A DNA stretch of 64,000 bases, taken from assembly GCF_012317045.1 (NCBI RefSeq), contig NZ_CP051154.1:2728001-2792000 (forward strand). Direction: 5' to 3'. Positions 43,247 to 52,247 of this stretch are shown one piece after another. Positions within the stretch are counted from its first letter, which is position 1, and each line of letters starts with the position of its first letter. The notes beneath the pieces are model-generated. The model did no database searches. It saw only the letters and a program-made list of their open reading frames with translations, and was not told the origin of the DNA. The position numbers and the translations under genes are program-made. Source of the stretch: Leifsonia sp. PS1209 (GTDB lineage: Bacteria; Actinomycetota; Actinomycetes; Actinomycetales; Microbacteriaceae).

Positions 43247-44458
43247 GTGAGCACGTATTCCAGCCTTCTCAAGACGCCGGGCGTCACGCGGATCATCGCT
43301 GCCCAGCTCCTGGCCAGGTTCCCGTTCGGGATGCTCTCCCTCGCCTTCCTCCTGCACATCGAGCACGTGCACCACTCCTACGGGGCGGCCGGACTGGTGC
43401 TCGGGGCGATGAGCATCGGCCAGGCGATCGCCGGTCCGATGACGAGCCGCCTGATGGGCATCCTCGGGATGCGCCTCGTGCTGTGGACGACGCTCGTCCT
43501 GTGCGCCGTCGCCGTCGCCGCGATCGGCCTGTTCGTCATGCCCATCCCGCTGACGATGGGCATCGCGTTCTTCGCCGGCCTCAGCATGCCGCCCATTCAG
43601 CCGGCGGTGCGCACCATTTACCCGAAGATGGTCAACTCGCGCCAGCTCACTCCCCTGTTCTCGCTGGACGCCTCCGCGCAGGAGATCATCTGGATCGCAG
43701 GTCCCGTGGCGATCACGTTCGTGGCCACCCAGATCGGCACGGTCGAGGGCATCCTGATGTCGGTGGCGATCATGCTGCTCGGCGGCCTGTGGTTCATCTC
43801 GTCTCCCGAGGTGGGGCGGGTGCGCATCCCGCGCAGCAAGCGGAGGTTCGGCGTGGTGCTCGCGCGTCCTCCCGTGCTGCTGGCGACGGTGGTCGGCTTC
43901 CTGCTGATCGGCTCGTGCGCGGCGATCGAGGCCGGCGTCGTCGCCAACTTCGGCGAGGGCTCGCCGTTCGCGGGCATCGTGCTGGCGATCTGGTCGCTTG
44001 GCTCGCTCGTCGGCGGCCTCGCGTTCGGACATGTGCCGATCGGGCCGTGGGCGACGGCGCGACGCATGCTGATTGTGTTCGTCGGCGTCGTCATCTCCAC
44101 GTTCATGCTCGGCTCCTGGTGGGGCCTGTCACTCACGCTGATCATCGCCGGCCTCGGCATCGCCCCGGCCCTCGCGGTCCTCTTCGCGATCGTCTCGGCG
44201 AGCGTCAAATTCTCCGACACGGCGGAGGCGTACGGCTGGGTGGGTACCGGCCAGCTGATCGGCGCCGCCCTCGGCTCCGCGCTGGCAGGCTTCCTCATCG
44301 ACGGCACCGGCCCGGTCGGCGCCTTCTACGTGGCAGGGATCTTCGCCCTCATCGGCTTCATCGTGCCGGCACTCGCGCACCGCATCCACCCCGACCTCCG
44401 CGGCCGCGACGCCTCCCCCATCCCCGACACGGAGCCGGTGCCGGTTCAGCCGTCCTGA
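43247..44458 (+). CDS. MFS transporter (12-TM type)
   Basis: 403 residues with about 12 membrane segments. The first loop has GPMTSRLMGILGMRLVL, a motif-A relative, and the central cytosolic loop SPEVGRVRIPRSKRRFG divides two six-helix halves. It looks like an exporter of the YfcJ/AraJ sort; substrate unknown. The GTG start is nine bases after TAGACT with no ribosome site. The divergent nrd promoter region with DnaA boxes lies directly upstream. Confidence 0.9.
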   Translation: MSTYSSLLKTPGVTRIIAAQLLARFPFGMLSLAFLLHIEHVHHSYGAAGLVLGAMSIGQAIAGPMTSRLMGILGMRLVLWTTLVLCAVAVAAIGLFVMPIPLTMGIAFFAGLSMPPIQPAVRTIYPKMVNSRQLTPLFSLDASAQEIIWIAGPVAITFVATQIGTVEGILMSVAIMLLGGLWFISSPEVGRVRIPRSKRRFGVVLARPPVLLATVVGFLLIGSCAAIEAGVVANFGEGSPFAGIVLAIWSLGSLVGGLAFGHVPIGPWATARRMLIVFVGVVISTFMLGSWWGLSLTLIIAGLGIAPALAVLFAIVSASVKFSDTAEAYGWVGTGQLIGAALGSALAGFLIDGTGPVGAFYVAGIFALIGFIVPALAHRIHPDLRGRDASPIPDTEPVPVQPS

Positions 44459-44554
44459 CCCGTGCGGTGCGGCGTGCTTGAAGGCGGCGCGCTGCAGGCG
44501 ACGTGCAGCAGGCGACGACGCCCCGGCACGCCACCGGGTGCCGCGCCCGCAGTC

Positions 44555-44782
44555 CTCCGTCCCAACGGAGAACGCGCGCGCCACGCCGCTGCCAACTCCG
44601 CTCAGACGGAGAACGCGCGTCCAAATCGCCACATCTTCCGGTTCTACGAAACCCTGGCACGACGCAGCAGCCCCTCCGGGAGCGTCTCCGCCCGAACGGA
44701 GAAACCGCGCGCCACGCCGCGCAGAAGTCCGCTCAAACGGAGAACGTACGCTCGCGCTGCCGAGTTCTCCGCGACAGCGGAG
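44555..44782. repeat. six-unit hairpin repeat array, CTCCG-N6-CGGAG, 40-50 bp period
   Basis: Hairpin cores begin at 44555, 44596, 44636 (degenerate TTCCG/CGAAA), 44686, 44727 and 44767, all with 5-base arms and a 6-base loop; spacing is 41, 40, 50, 41 and 40 bases. Most cores are followed by AACGCGCG or a close form. The unit is the same as in the block at 398-493. The whole gap 44459-44873 (415 bases, between two converging genes) has no ORF I can support; its ends contain further GC-rich short repeats (GGCGCGGGCGG) and a small CGGCAC/GTGCCG stem at 44524-44543. Confidence 0.75.
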
Positions 44783-44873
44783 CGCACGCAGGACGCGCGC
44801 CGGGTGCGGACGGGGGTCGGGCGCGGGCGCGGGCGGGACGCGGGCGCGGGCGGGACGCGCGCCGCCGCGCCCC

Positions 44874-45857
44874 CTACCAGCGCGGGTGGACGGCGGCGCG
44901 GAAGCGGCGGTCGTAGATGTCGCGGACGGCCGCCTCGAAGGGCGCGCCGAGCGGCGCGGCGGAGCCGGCGACCGCGTTGGCCCTGGCCTGCTCCGGCGAA
45001 CGGGCGCCGGGGATCACCGAGGAGACGCCGTCCTGCTGCGCCACCCAGGCGAGCGCCGCCTGCGCGGGGGTGAGCCCGGACGGCACCAGCGCTGCAAACT
45101 CGCGGGCGGCCGCCACTCCCTCGGCGAAGTCGACGCCCGAGAACGTCTCGCCCACGTCGAACGCCTCGCCGTGCCTGTTGTACGTGCGGTGGTCGTCGGC
45201 GGCGAACGTCGTGTCCGCCGTGTACTTGCCGCTCAGCAGCCCGGAGGCGAGCGGCACCCTGGCGATGATCCCCACCCCGGCCTCGCGGGCCGCGGGCAGC
45301 ACCTCGTCGAGCGGCTTCAGGCGGAACGCGTTCAGGATGATCTGCACCGTCGCCGTGCCGGGTCGCGCGATCGCAGCGAGCGCTTCGTCGCAGGTCTCCA
45401 CGCTGACGCCGTAGTTCGCGATCACGCCGTCGGCGACCAGGGTGTCGAGCGCGTCGTAGACCGCGTCGTTCGAGAACACCGGCGTCGGCGGGCAGTGCAG
45501 CTGCACCAGGTCGAGCGTGTCGACGCCGAGGTTGGCGCGGGAGCGGTCCGTCCACTCGCGGAACGTCGCGAGCGTGAAGTTGGCGGGGTCCTGCTCCTCG
45601 CGCCTGCCCATCTTGGTCGCCACCGTGAGCGACAGCTCGGGATGCTCGGCACGGTACGCGCCGATCAGCTGCTCGCTGCGCCCGTCGCCGTAGACGTCCG
45701 CCGTGTCGAAGAAGGTCACCCCGGAGTCGACGGCCGCGTCGAGCACGGCCAGCGCATCCGCTTCGCTCACGTCGCCCCAGTCCGCGCCGAGTTGCCAGGT
45801 TCCGAGTCCGATGACGGAGACCGTGCGGCCGGTCCTTCCGAGTGTGCGCTGCTGCAT
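44874..45857 (-). CDS. aldo/keto reductase family oxidoreductase
   Basis: 327 residues. The tetrad is visible in TFFDTADVYGDG (Asp, Tyr), VATKMGRR (Lys) and LVQLHCPP (His). The C-terminal cofactor segment is VSSVIPGARSPEQA. Length and motifs place it near the YajO/voltage-gated K+ channel beta-type AKRs. Substrate unknown. The ATG at 45857 follows TAGCCT by six bases on the minus strand, so it is likely leaderless. The hairpin array lies directly after its stop codon. Confidence 0.94.
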   Translation of the reverse strand: MQQRTLGRTGRTVSVIGLGTWQLGADWGDVSEADALAVLDAAVDSGVTFFDTADVYGDGRSEQLIGAYRAEHPELSLTVATKMGRREEQDPANFTLATFREWTDRSRANLGVDTLDLVQLHCPPTPVFSNDAVYDALDTLVADGVIANYGVSVETCDEALAAIARPGTATVQIILNAFRLKPLDEVLPAAREAGVGIIARVPLASGLLSGKYTADTTFAADDHRTYNRHGEAFDVGETFSGVDFAEGVAAAREFAALVPSGLTPAQAALAWVAQQDGVSSVIPGARSPEQARANAVAGSAAPLGAPFEAAVRDIYDRRFRAAVHPRW

Positions 45858-45898
45858 ACCGCCAGGCTACGCGAACATCCGCGCGAACATCCCGGCGC

Positions 45899-46993
45899 TC
45901 ACGCCGGCTGCAGCACGCGCGACTCCTCGTGCTCGGGAACGGCGGCGGCGACCACCTCCTGGTCGCGGAAATGCCCGGCCACCATCGCGATCACCCCGAC
46001 GAGGCTCCACCCGATCAGCACCAGCCAGGGGAACAGCGTGTCGGCATCCGGGAAGTAGGAGAGGTCGCGCACCAGCGTCGCCGACGCGCCCGGCATGAAC
46101 CACTGCCCGATCTCGCCCCACGGAGACAGCATGAACTGGATGGGCTGCGCCGCCGACGACAGCGGGTTGCCGACCAGCATGGTGAGCACACCGCCGACCG
46201 CGATGCCCGCCCGGCCGATCAGGGCGTTCATCCCGACGATGAATGACGCCGTCGCGAACATCGCGAGGCCCACAGCCAGCGCGTTCATCCCGTAGTCGCC
46301 CTGCAGCACGCCGAACCCGGCCTGCATGATGCCCGCGATGCCGAGTCCTCCGACGATCCCGTATGCGGTGACGGCCACGAGCCTGCGCCAGCTGCCCGCG
46401 ACGAGGAAGGAGATCAGGATGCCGCCGACGAGGCCGCCGAGGACGAGCGGGAAGGAGGCGGCGGTGAGCCCGAGCCCGCGGGCGTCCGTCGAAGCGAGTG
46501 GCACCACGTCGGTGACGGTCACCGTGATGGTGGGCGCGACGGTCCCGGCCGGTGCTGCACCGGATGCGACGGCCTGCTGCACCGTGGCGGCCGCCTGCGC
46601 GTTGGCCTGCGTCTGCAGCTGCCCGGCGAGCTGGCCGAGGATCTGGCTGACCGCCGCGCCGTTCGCGGACGCGGTCAGCACCTCCGGCTTCTGGCCGAGC
46701 ACGATGGCGCCGTACACGTCCCTGGTCCGTATGCGGTCGACGGCGTCGGCGCGGGAGCTCACCTCCGTCACGGCGAAGACGCCGTCCGTCTTTTGTTCGA
46801 GCGTCTTCTGCACCGTGGCGACCTGAGCGCTGTCGCCCGCGATGGCGATCGGCACGTCCTTCACCGAGGAGGTCATGGTGGGCCAGACGAAGGCCAGGAG
46901 CACGACAGCGACGATCACGGCCGCCGCGACGGCGATGGCGACGGCGCGACCCCAGGGAGTGTGCGGGATGCGAGTGGGTGGTGGCGTGGTCAT
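45899..46993 (-). CDS. YhgE/ABC-2-like membrane protein under TetR control
   Basis: 364 residues. One N-terminal membrane segment (AVAIAVAAAVIVAVVLLAFVW) precedes a large outside domain (about 40-160) and then five or six membrane segments, the topology of YhgE/Pip-type and ABC-2-like exporters. The outer domain has the family start VKDVPIAIAGDSAQV. Function is probably export or envelope-stress protection. GGAG precedes the ATG at 46993. The promoter carries two operators for the divergent TetR gene. Confidence 0.8.
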   Translation of the reverse strand: MTTPPPTRIPHTPWGRAVAIAVAAAVIVAVVLLAFVWPTMTSSVKDVPIAIAGDSAQVATVQKTLEQKTDGVFAVTEVSSRADAVDRIRTRDVYGAIVLGQKPEVLTASANGAAVSQILGQLAGQLQTQANAQAAATVQQAVASGAAPAGTVAPTITVTVTDVVPLASTDARGLGLTAASFPLVLGGLVGGILISFLVAGSWRRLVAVTAYGIVGGLGIAGIMQAGFGVLQGDYGMNALAVGLAMFATASFIVGMNALIGRAGIAVGGVLTMLVGNPLSSAAQPIQFMLSPWGEIGQWFMPGASATLVRDLSYFPDADTLFPWLVLIGWSLVGVIAMVAGHFRDQEVVAAAVPEHEESRVLQPA

Positions 46994-47008
46994 GGCGACT
47001 CCAAATAA

Positions 47009-47070
47009 AAAGAATGTTCGTTCTTTATTGTGAGGACGCCATCGGCTACTGTCAAGAACGAACATTCTTT
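47009..47070. promoter_or_regulatory. two inverted operator copies and TTGACA promoter between YhgE-like and tetR genes
   Basis: AAGAATGTTCGTTCTT (47010-47025) and its exact reverse complement AAGAACGAACATTCTT (47054-47069) are near-palindromic and lie 44 bases apart centre to centre. On the minus strand TTGACA (47055-47050) overlaps the second copy, and a CACAAT -10 box follows after 17 bases next to the first copy. Binding of the adjacent TetR protein would block this promoter. Confidence 0.75.
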
Positions 47071-47093
47071 TTCCCGAGGAAGCGAGGCGGACG

Positions 47094-47687
47094 ATGCCGA
47101 AAGTCACCGAGGCCCACCGCGCGGCCCGGCGCCACGAGATCAGCCAGGCCGCACTGCGCTGCTTCGCCAGGAACGGCTTCCAGGGCACGTCGATGGCCGA
47201 CATCATCGCCGAATCCGGGCTGTCCGCCGGCGCGATCTACGGCCACTACAGCAGCAAGAACGAAATCATCCAGCTGGTGATCACCGACGTGCTCGACGCC
47301 CGCTTCCTGGAGGTCGCCGAGGCCAGGACGCACTCCCCGCTCCCGGCGCCCGGCGAGATCATCGGCCTCATCATCGGCGGGATGAAGGCCCAGGTGGGCG
47401 ACCTCGGGATGCTCGTGCAGGTCTGGGGAGAGGTCGCGCACGAACCGGAGCTGCGGTCGATCACCGACTCCATCGGCCATCGGGTGCGCGGGATGCTCAC
47501 CGACTACCTCACCGCCTGGTACGCCGAATCGCTCGGCGCTGGGGACGCCGAGGCACACCGCATGGCCGAGCGGTACGCACCGCTCTACGTCGGCATCGTG
47601 CAGGGCTACGTCACGCAGTCCACCCTGTTCGACGACTTCGACAGCGCAGCGTACCTCGCCGCCGCGTCGAGCATCCGGCCGGCCTAG
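47094..47687 (+). CDS. TetR/AcrR-family repressor
   Basis: 197 residues. The N-terminal HTH (residues about 10-57) reads RRHEISQAALRCFARNGFQG, TSMADIIAESGLSAGAIYGHYSSKNEII. The C-terminal part is the usual variable ligand-binding helical domain. It is divergent from the YhgE-like membrane protein and almost certainly represses it through the paired operators between them. Ligand unknown. Confidence 0.93.
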   Translation: MPKVTEAHRAARRHEISQAALRCFARNGFQGTSMADIIAESGLSAGAIYGHYSSKNEIIQLVITDVLDARFLEVAEARTHSPLPAPGEIIGLIIGGMKAQVGDLGMLVQVWGEVAHEPELRSITDSIGHRVRGMLTDYLTAWYAESLGAGDAEAHRMAERYAPLYVGIVQGYVTQSTLFDDFDSAAYLAAASSIRPA

Positions 47688-47707
47688 GGCACGTCAGACG
47701 GGGCGCG

Positions 47708-48502
47708 TCACACGCAGGCGGCAGCCACCACCCGCGCGAGCCGCTTCCGGATGATGTGATCGTTCCCGTCCACCTTGTACATCGTGACGTGCCGCATCGC
47801 CTCGATCACCGCGAGACTGCCGGGCGCGATGAACGCGTCCAGCGTCCCGAAGACCACCTCCACCGGCACGCGCACCCGCGCCAGGTCGCTGACCACGGTC
47901 TGCGACTCGATGCAGTTCTTCAGCGACAGCACGAACGGGGTCCAGTTCTTCTCCGTGATCTCGAACACGCCCTTGATCGGAAGGAGCTTCGCGAGGATCG
48001 CCGCATTGCGGATCGTGAAGTCTTTGTTCGTGCGGAGGAACTCCCACGCACGCAGATACGCGCTGACCCTGCTGCGCACCCGCCGGTCGCCGATCTCCGC
48101 CGGGGTGCCGTAGATGGGCGGGCCGACGAGCACCAGCCGGGACAGCGCATCCGGATACTGGGCGGCGTACCTGGCGACGATCAGGGCGCCGAGCGAGTGC
48201 CCCACCAGGACGAAGGGATGCGTGAGCTTCAGCGACCGCAGCGTGGCGTGCAGGGCGGCGACGTGCTCTTCCAGCGTGTACGTCGCATCCGGCGGCGTCG
48301 GGGAGCGCCCGAAGCCGAGGATGTCGATCGAGATGACGCGGTGCGTCGGTTCGAGCAGCGGCACCAGGTTCTGGAAGGTGACCGACGACGATGCGATGCC
48401 GTGCACCAGGACCACGACGGGTCCCGTTCCCTCATCGCCGGCGACGTGGAGCAGAGGTGCGCGCCGGAACAACCGTCCGACCGCGTCCTTCACTCGCCCC
48501 AT
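47708..48502 (-). CDS. alpha/beta hydrolase
   Basis: 264 residues. The oxyanion motif is VLVHGIASSSVTF, the nucleophile elbow VGHSLGALIV (Ser), the acid FGTLDAFIAPG (Asp) and the catalytic base VDGNDHII (His). It is a soluble serine hydrolase of the lipase/esterase type; substrate unknown. ATG at 48502 follows GAGAGGG. It starts 13 bases after the stop of the TetR gene on the same strand, so the two may form an operon. Confidence 0.9.
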   Translation of the reverse strand: MGRVKDAVGRLFRRAPLLHVAGDEGTGPVVVLVHGIASSSVTFQNLVPLLEPTHRVISIDILGFGRSPTPPDATYTLEEHVAALHATLRSLKLTHPFVLVGHSLGALIVARYAAQYPDALSRLVLVGPPIYGTPAEIGDRRVRSRVSAYLRAWEFLRTNKDFTIRNAAILAKLLPIKGVFEITEKNWTPFVLSLKNCIESQTVVSDLARVRVPVEVVFGTLDAFIAPGSLAVIEAMRHVTMYKVDGNDHIIRKRLARVVAAACV

Positions 48503-48515
48503 GCGCCCCACCCTC

Positions 48516-49091
48516 TCACACGCGGTGCGGCCACCACGCGGGCAGCACCCTGTCGAGCACGGCGATCGGCGCATCCACCTGGCGGGGCCGGTCGCCGTCG
48601 AGCCAGACGTCGATGGCGCCGATGATGCCGTCGGCGAGGTAGCGGGTGATCATCCGGCGCTCCTCTGGCGTCTCGGCCGGCACCGTGATGCTGTGCTGAT
48701 CGAGCAAGAGCTCCAGCGACCCCTGGAAGTGCGCGCTGAGCATGGCGTGGAGGCTGGCGGATCCGCTGTCCGCTCCGAGCCCGCGCCGGTAGATCGCGTC
48801 GTGCTCATCGACGTGCACCAGCACGGCACGCGTGACGCCCGCCACGGCGGAGACCGCGTCGTCCGGGCCGACATCGACCAGGTAGCCGGCGCGGAGGACG
48901 TCGAGTTCCGCGGTGAGCACGCGCTGCAGGAGTTCGGTGGGGGACGGCGCGTAGGTGTAGACGGTCGAGCGGTGCACGCCGGCCGCGCGCGCGAGCTCGG
49001 AGACCGTGACCTCGGCGACCGGATGCGCGGTGGCGAGGTCGAGGATGGCCGCGCTGAGTCTGGCGGTGGTCTTCTCTTGGCGCGCATCCAT
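48516..49091 (-). CDS. TetR/AcrR-family regulator
   Basis: 191 residues from ATG at 49091. The HTH is TTARLSAAILDLATAHPVAE, TVSELARAAGVHRSTVYTYA. The rest is a helical ligand domain ending DRVLPAWWPHRV. TACGAT lies six bases before the ATG, so the mRNA may be leaderless. It is divergent from an SDR gene, with a 24-base near-palindrome between them as its likely operator. The alpha/beta hydrolase gene follows on the same strand. Confidence 0.92.
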   Translation of the reverse strand: MDARQEKTTARLSAAILDLATAHPVAEVTVSELARAAGVHRSTVYTYAPSPTELLQRVLTAELDVLRAGYLVDVGPDDAVSAVAGVTRAVLVHVDEHDAIYRRGLGADSGSASLHAMLSAHFQGSLELLLDQHSITVPAETPEERRMITRYLADGIIGAIDVWLDGDRPRQVDAPIAVLDRVLPAWWPHRV

Positions 49092-49110
49092 GTTTCGATC
49101 GTACAATCGA

Positions 49111-49134
49111 GTTATCCGACATGTGTTGGATAAC
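49111..49134. promoter_or_regulatory. 24-base operator GTTATCC-N10-GGATAAC between tetR and SDR genes
   Basis: Perfect 7-base arms at 49111-49117 and 49128-49134 share their centre with an inner ACATGT. Twenty of 24 positions are symmetrical. It lies 20 bases from the regulator start and 17 from the SDR start, where binding would affect both. Confidence 0.7.
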
Positions 49135-49151
49135 TGAAAGGAGATTCACTC

Positions 49152-49907
49152 ATGGCTCAGTACGACGTCGCCAACCGTTCCGCGATCGTGACGGGAGGCG
49201 GCTCCGGCATCGGCCGCGCTGTCGCCCTGCTGCTCGCGCAGAGCGGAGCATCCGTGCTCGTCACCGACCTGAACGAGGCGAACGCCACTGCGGTGGTCGG
49301 CGAGATCCAGGCAGCGGGAGGCACGGCAGCCTCCCTCATCGGTGACGTGACGGACCCCGAGTTCGCCGTCGCGAGCGTCGCAGCGGCGAACGAGCTCGCT
49401 CCCCTGCGCATCGCCGTGAACAACGCCGGCATCGGCGGAGAGGCCAACCCCGTGGGCGACTACTCGCTCGACGGCTGGCGCAAGGTCATCGAGATCAACC
49501 TGAACGCCGTCTTCTACTCGATGCGCCCGCAGCTCGACGCCATCGGCGCCAACGGCGGCGGTTCCATCGTCAACATGGCGTCCATCCTCGGCAGCGTCGG
49601 CTTCGCCGGCTCCTCCGCGTACGTCACCGCCAAGCACGCGCTGGTGGGCCTCACCCAGAACGCGGCCCTCGAGTACGCGGACAAGAAGGTGCGCGTCACC
49701 GCCGTCGGTCCCGGGTTCATCCGGACCCCCCTCGTCGAGTCCGCGATGGATGCGGACGCTCTGCACTTCCTCGAGTCCAAGCACGCTCTCGGTCGCCTCG
49801 GCGAGCCGGAGGAGGTCGCGGCACTGGTCGCCTTCCTCGCCTCCGACGCCGCGAGCTTCATCACCGGCAGCTACCACCTGGTCGACGGCGGATACACCGC
49901 CCAGTAA
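49152..49907 (+). CDS. short-chain dehydrogenase/reductase (SDR)
   Basis: 251 residues, classical SDR. The cofactor site is VTGGGSGIGRAVA, followed by DLNEAN, the NNAG motif (AVNNAGIG), and the active site Ser in NMASILGSVG with YVTAKHA (Tyr-x-x-x-Lys). The C-terminal motif is SFITGSYHLVDGGYT. It oxidises or reduces an alcohol/ketone pair with NAD(P). AAGGAG precedes the ATG. It is the target of the divergent TetR and stands ahead of the acyl-CoA dehydrogenase operon. Confidence 0.96.
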   Translation: MAQYDVANRSAIVTGGGSGIGRAVALLLAQSGASVLVTDLNEANATAVVGEIQAAGGTAASLIGDVTDPEFAVASVAAANELAPLRIAVNNAGIGGEANPVGDYSLDGWRKVIEINLNAVFYSMRPQLDAIGANGGGSIVNMASILGSVGFAGSSAYVTAKHALVGLTQNAALEYADKKVRVTAVGPGFIRTPLVESAMDADALHFLESKHALGRLGEPEEVAALVAFLASDAASFITGSYHLVDGGYTAQ

Positions 49908-49959
49908 CCGGGCGGATTCCGGCCGAGCACGCTCGGTCACGCTCACCTAGGCTGAAGGC

Positions 49960-51138
49960 GTGACCGAGCACATCCCCCTGCTGAGCGACGAGCTGCTGGA
50001 GCGCATCCGCTCCCGCGCCGCCGGCTACGACGCCGAGAACACGTTCTTCGCCGACGACTTCGCCGAACTGGTCGACGCCGGCTACCTGAAAGCGCTGGTC
50101 CCCGCCGAGTTCGGCGGCCTCGGGCTCGGCCTCGAACGCGTGGCGAGGGAACAGGTGCGCCTCGCGGGCGCCGCCCCGGCCACGGCGCTCGCCGTCAACA
50201 TGCACCTCGTCTGGACCGGCGTCGCCAAGGTCTTGCACGACCGCGGCGACGCCTCCCTCGACTTCCTGCTGCGCGAGGCGGGCGCCGGTGAGGTGTTCGC
50301 GTTCGGCCTGAGCGAGGCGGGCAACGACCTCGTTCTGTTCGGCTCGACCACCGACGCCCGGCCGCAGCAGGACGGTTCGTACCGCTTCCACGGCACCAAG
50401 ATCTTCACCTCGCTCTCCCCCGCCTGGACGCGGCTCGGCACGATGGGCCTCGACACGACCAGCGCGGACGCCCCCAAGATCGTCTACGGCTTCATCGACC
50501 GCGACGGAGGAGGGTTCAGCATCCGGGAGGACTGGAACACGATCGGGATGCGCGCCAGCCAGTCCAACACGACCGTGCTCGACGGCGCGGCCTCCCCCGC
50601 CGACCGCATCGTCCGCCGCCTCGACCCGGGCCCCAACCCCGACCCGCTCGTCTTCGCGATCTTCGCCAACTTCGAGATCCTGCTCGCGGCCGTGTACACC
50701 GGCATCGGCGCCCGCGCGCTCGACCTCGCCGTCGCCGCCGCGCACCGCAGGACCAGCCTCAAGAACGACGGGCGCAGCTATGCGTCAGACCCGGACATCC
50801 GGTGGAGGGTCGCGGACGCCGCCATCGCCCAGGACGCTCTCCTGCCGCAGCTCGACGCAATCGCCCGGGATGTGGACAGGCAGGCCGACCACGGAGCGCA
50901 GTGGTTCCCCAAGCTCGTCGGCCTGAAGGTCCGCGCCACCGAGACCGCGAGGCAGGTGGTCGACCAGGCCATCCGGGTGTCCGGAGGGTCCACCTACTTC
51001 GCCGTGAACGAGCTGGGCCGGTTGTACCGCGACGTGCTCGCCGGCATCTTCCACCCGTCGGACGACGAGTCCGCGCACTCCACCGTCGCGAACGCCTGGC
51101 TCGGGCCGGTCGACGAGATCACGAAAGGGACAGCATGA
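49960..51138 (+). CDS. acyl-CoA dehydrogenase family protein
   Basis: 392 residues. The three-domain ACAD order is visible: N-terminal helices with ALVPAEFGGLGLGLERVA, a middle beta domain with EVFAFGLSEAGND and FHGTKIFTSLSPAW, and the C-terminal helical domain with RVSGGSTYFAVNELGRLYRD (flavin and substrate helix). It oxidises acyl-CoA or related compounds using FAD. The GTG start follows TAGGCT by six bases (leaderless). It overlaps the M24 peptidase gene by four bases. Confidence 0.92.
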   Translation: MTEHIPLLSDELLERIRSRAAGYDAENTFFADDFAELVDAGYLKALVPAEFGGLGLGLERVAREQVRLAGAAPATALAVNMHLVWTGVAKVLHDRGDASLDFLLREAGAGEVFAFGLSEAGNDLVLFGSTTDARPQQDGSYRFHGTKIFTSLSPAWTRLGTMGLDTTSADAPKIVYGFIDRDGGGFSIREDWNTIGMRASQSNTTVLDGAASPADRIVRRLDPGPNPDPLVFAIFANFEILLAAVYTGIGARALDLAVAAAHRRTSLKNDGRSYASDPDIRWRVADAAIAQDALLPQLDAIARDVDRQADHGAQWFPKLVGLKVRATETARQVVDQAIRVSGGSTYFAVNELGRLYRDVLAGIFHPSDDESAHSTVANAWLGPVDEITKGTA

Positions 51139-52247
51139 AGCAGAACACCGCCGAGGACTACGCCGAGCGGCTGAAGCGAGGGGCACGGAGCGCCGCCGCC
51201 GCGGGATTCGACGGTCTGCTCATCGCGCCCGGCCCCGATCTCGCGTACTTCGCCGACTACCTCCCGATCGCCACCACCGAGCGCATCACGATGCTGGTGG
51301 TCCCCGGCGATGGCGAGCCCACCATGATCGTCCCGATCCTCGAGCACGACAGCGCCGCCGCCACCCGCGCAGCCCCCGCCGTGCGCTTCGTCGACTGGTC
51401 GGACGGCACGGACGAATACGTGCCGACCGCCGCCCTCCTGAAGCCGGACGGACGATACGCGATCTCCGACGCCGCCTGGGCGATGCACCTGCTCGCGCTG
51501 CAGCAGAAGCTCCCGGATGCGCGGTTCGAGTCGATCTCGCACGCGCTGCCCATGCTCCGCGCCGTCAAGGGCGCCGACGAGGTCGAGCGGCTCGCCGCGG
51601 CGGGAGCTGCGGCGGACGCGACCTTCGAGCAGATCGTGTCCGTGCGCTTCGAGGGACGCACGGAGAACGAGGTGGCGGCCGACCTCGCCAGGCTGCTGCG
51701 CGAGCACGGCCACTCGCAGGTCGACTTCACCGTGGTCGGCAGCGGCCCGAACGGCGCCAACCCGCACCACGAGGCGGGCGACCGCACCATCGAGCACGGT
51801 GACATGGTCGTCCTGGACTTCGGCGGCATCATGGACGGCTACGGCTCGGACACCACCCGCACGGTCCACGTCGGGGAGCCGACGGACGAGGAGCGCACGG
51901 TGTTCGAGACCGTCAAGCGCGCCCAGCAGGCCGCGTTCGAGGCGGTCGAGGTGGGCGTCGCCTGCCAGGAGATCGACCGTGCGGCGCGCGCGGTGATCCG
52001 GGATGCCGGATACGGCGAATACTTCATCCACCGCGTCGGCCACGGCATCGGCATGACCACGCACGAGCCGCCGTACATGGTGGAGGGCGAGGAGCGGCCG
52101 ATCGAGGCCGGGATGTGCTTCTCCATCGAGCCGGGCATCTACCTGCCTGGGCGGTTCGGGGTGCGCATCGAGGACATCGTCGTGGCCACGGAGACCGGCG
52201 CGCGGAGGCTCAACAACACCAGCCGCGAGCTGCACATCGTCCAGTGA
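51135..52247 (+). CDS. M24 metallopeptidase (Xaa-Pro aminopeptidase/creatinase fold)
   Basis: 370 residues. The creatinase N-domain (about 1-135) precedes the pita-bread catalytic domain. The five metal ligands are present: Asp and Asp in VVLDFGGIMDGYGSDTTR, His in RVGHGIGMTTHEPP, Glu in FSIEPGIYL and Glu in VRIEDIVV. It probably cleaves Xaa-Pro dipeptides or related amides. Its start overlaps the acyl-CoA dehydrogenase (ATGA) and its stop overlaps the DUF445 start (GTGA). Confidence 0.95.
   Translation: MKQNTAEDYAERLKRGARSAAAAGFDGLLIAPGPDLAYFADYLPIATTERITMLVVPGDGEPTMIVPILEHDSAAATRAAPAVRFVDWSDGTDEYVPTAALLKPDGRYAISDAAWAMHLLALQQKLPDARFESISHALPMLRAVKGADEVERLAAAGAAADATFEQIVSVRFEGRTENEVAADLARLLREHGHSQVDFTVVGSGPNGANPHHEAGDRTIEHGDMVVLDFGGIMDGYGSDTTRTVHVGEPTDEERTVFETVKRAQQAAFEAVEVGVACQEIDRAARAVIRDAGYGEYFIHRVGHGIGMTTHEPPYMVEGEERPIEAGMCFSIEPGIYLPGRFGVRIEDIVVATETGARRLNNTSRELHIVQ

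Noticed and set aside
44555..44782. Regular hairpin array as a CRISPR
   Set aside because: Repeat cores are only 16 bases with variable loops, intervals are not unique spacers of constant length, and no cas gene is near.
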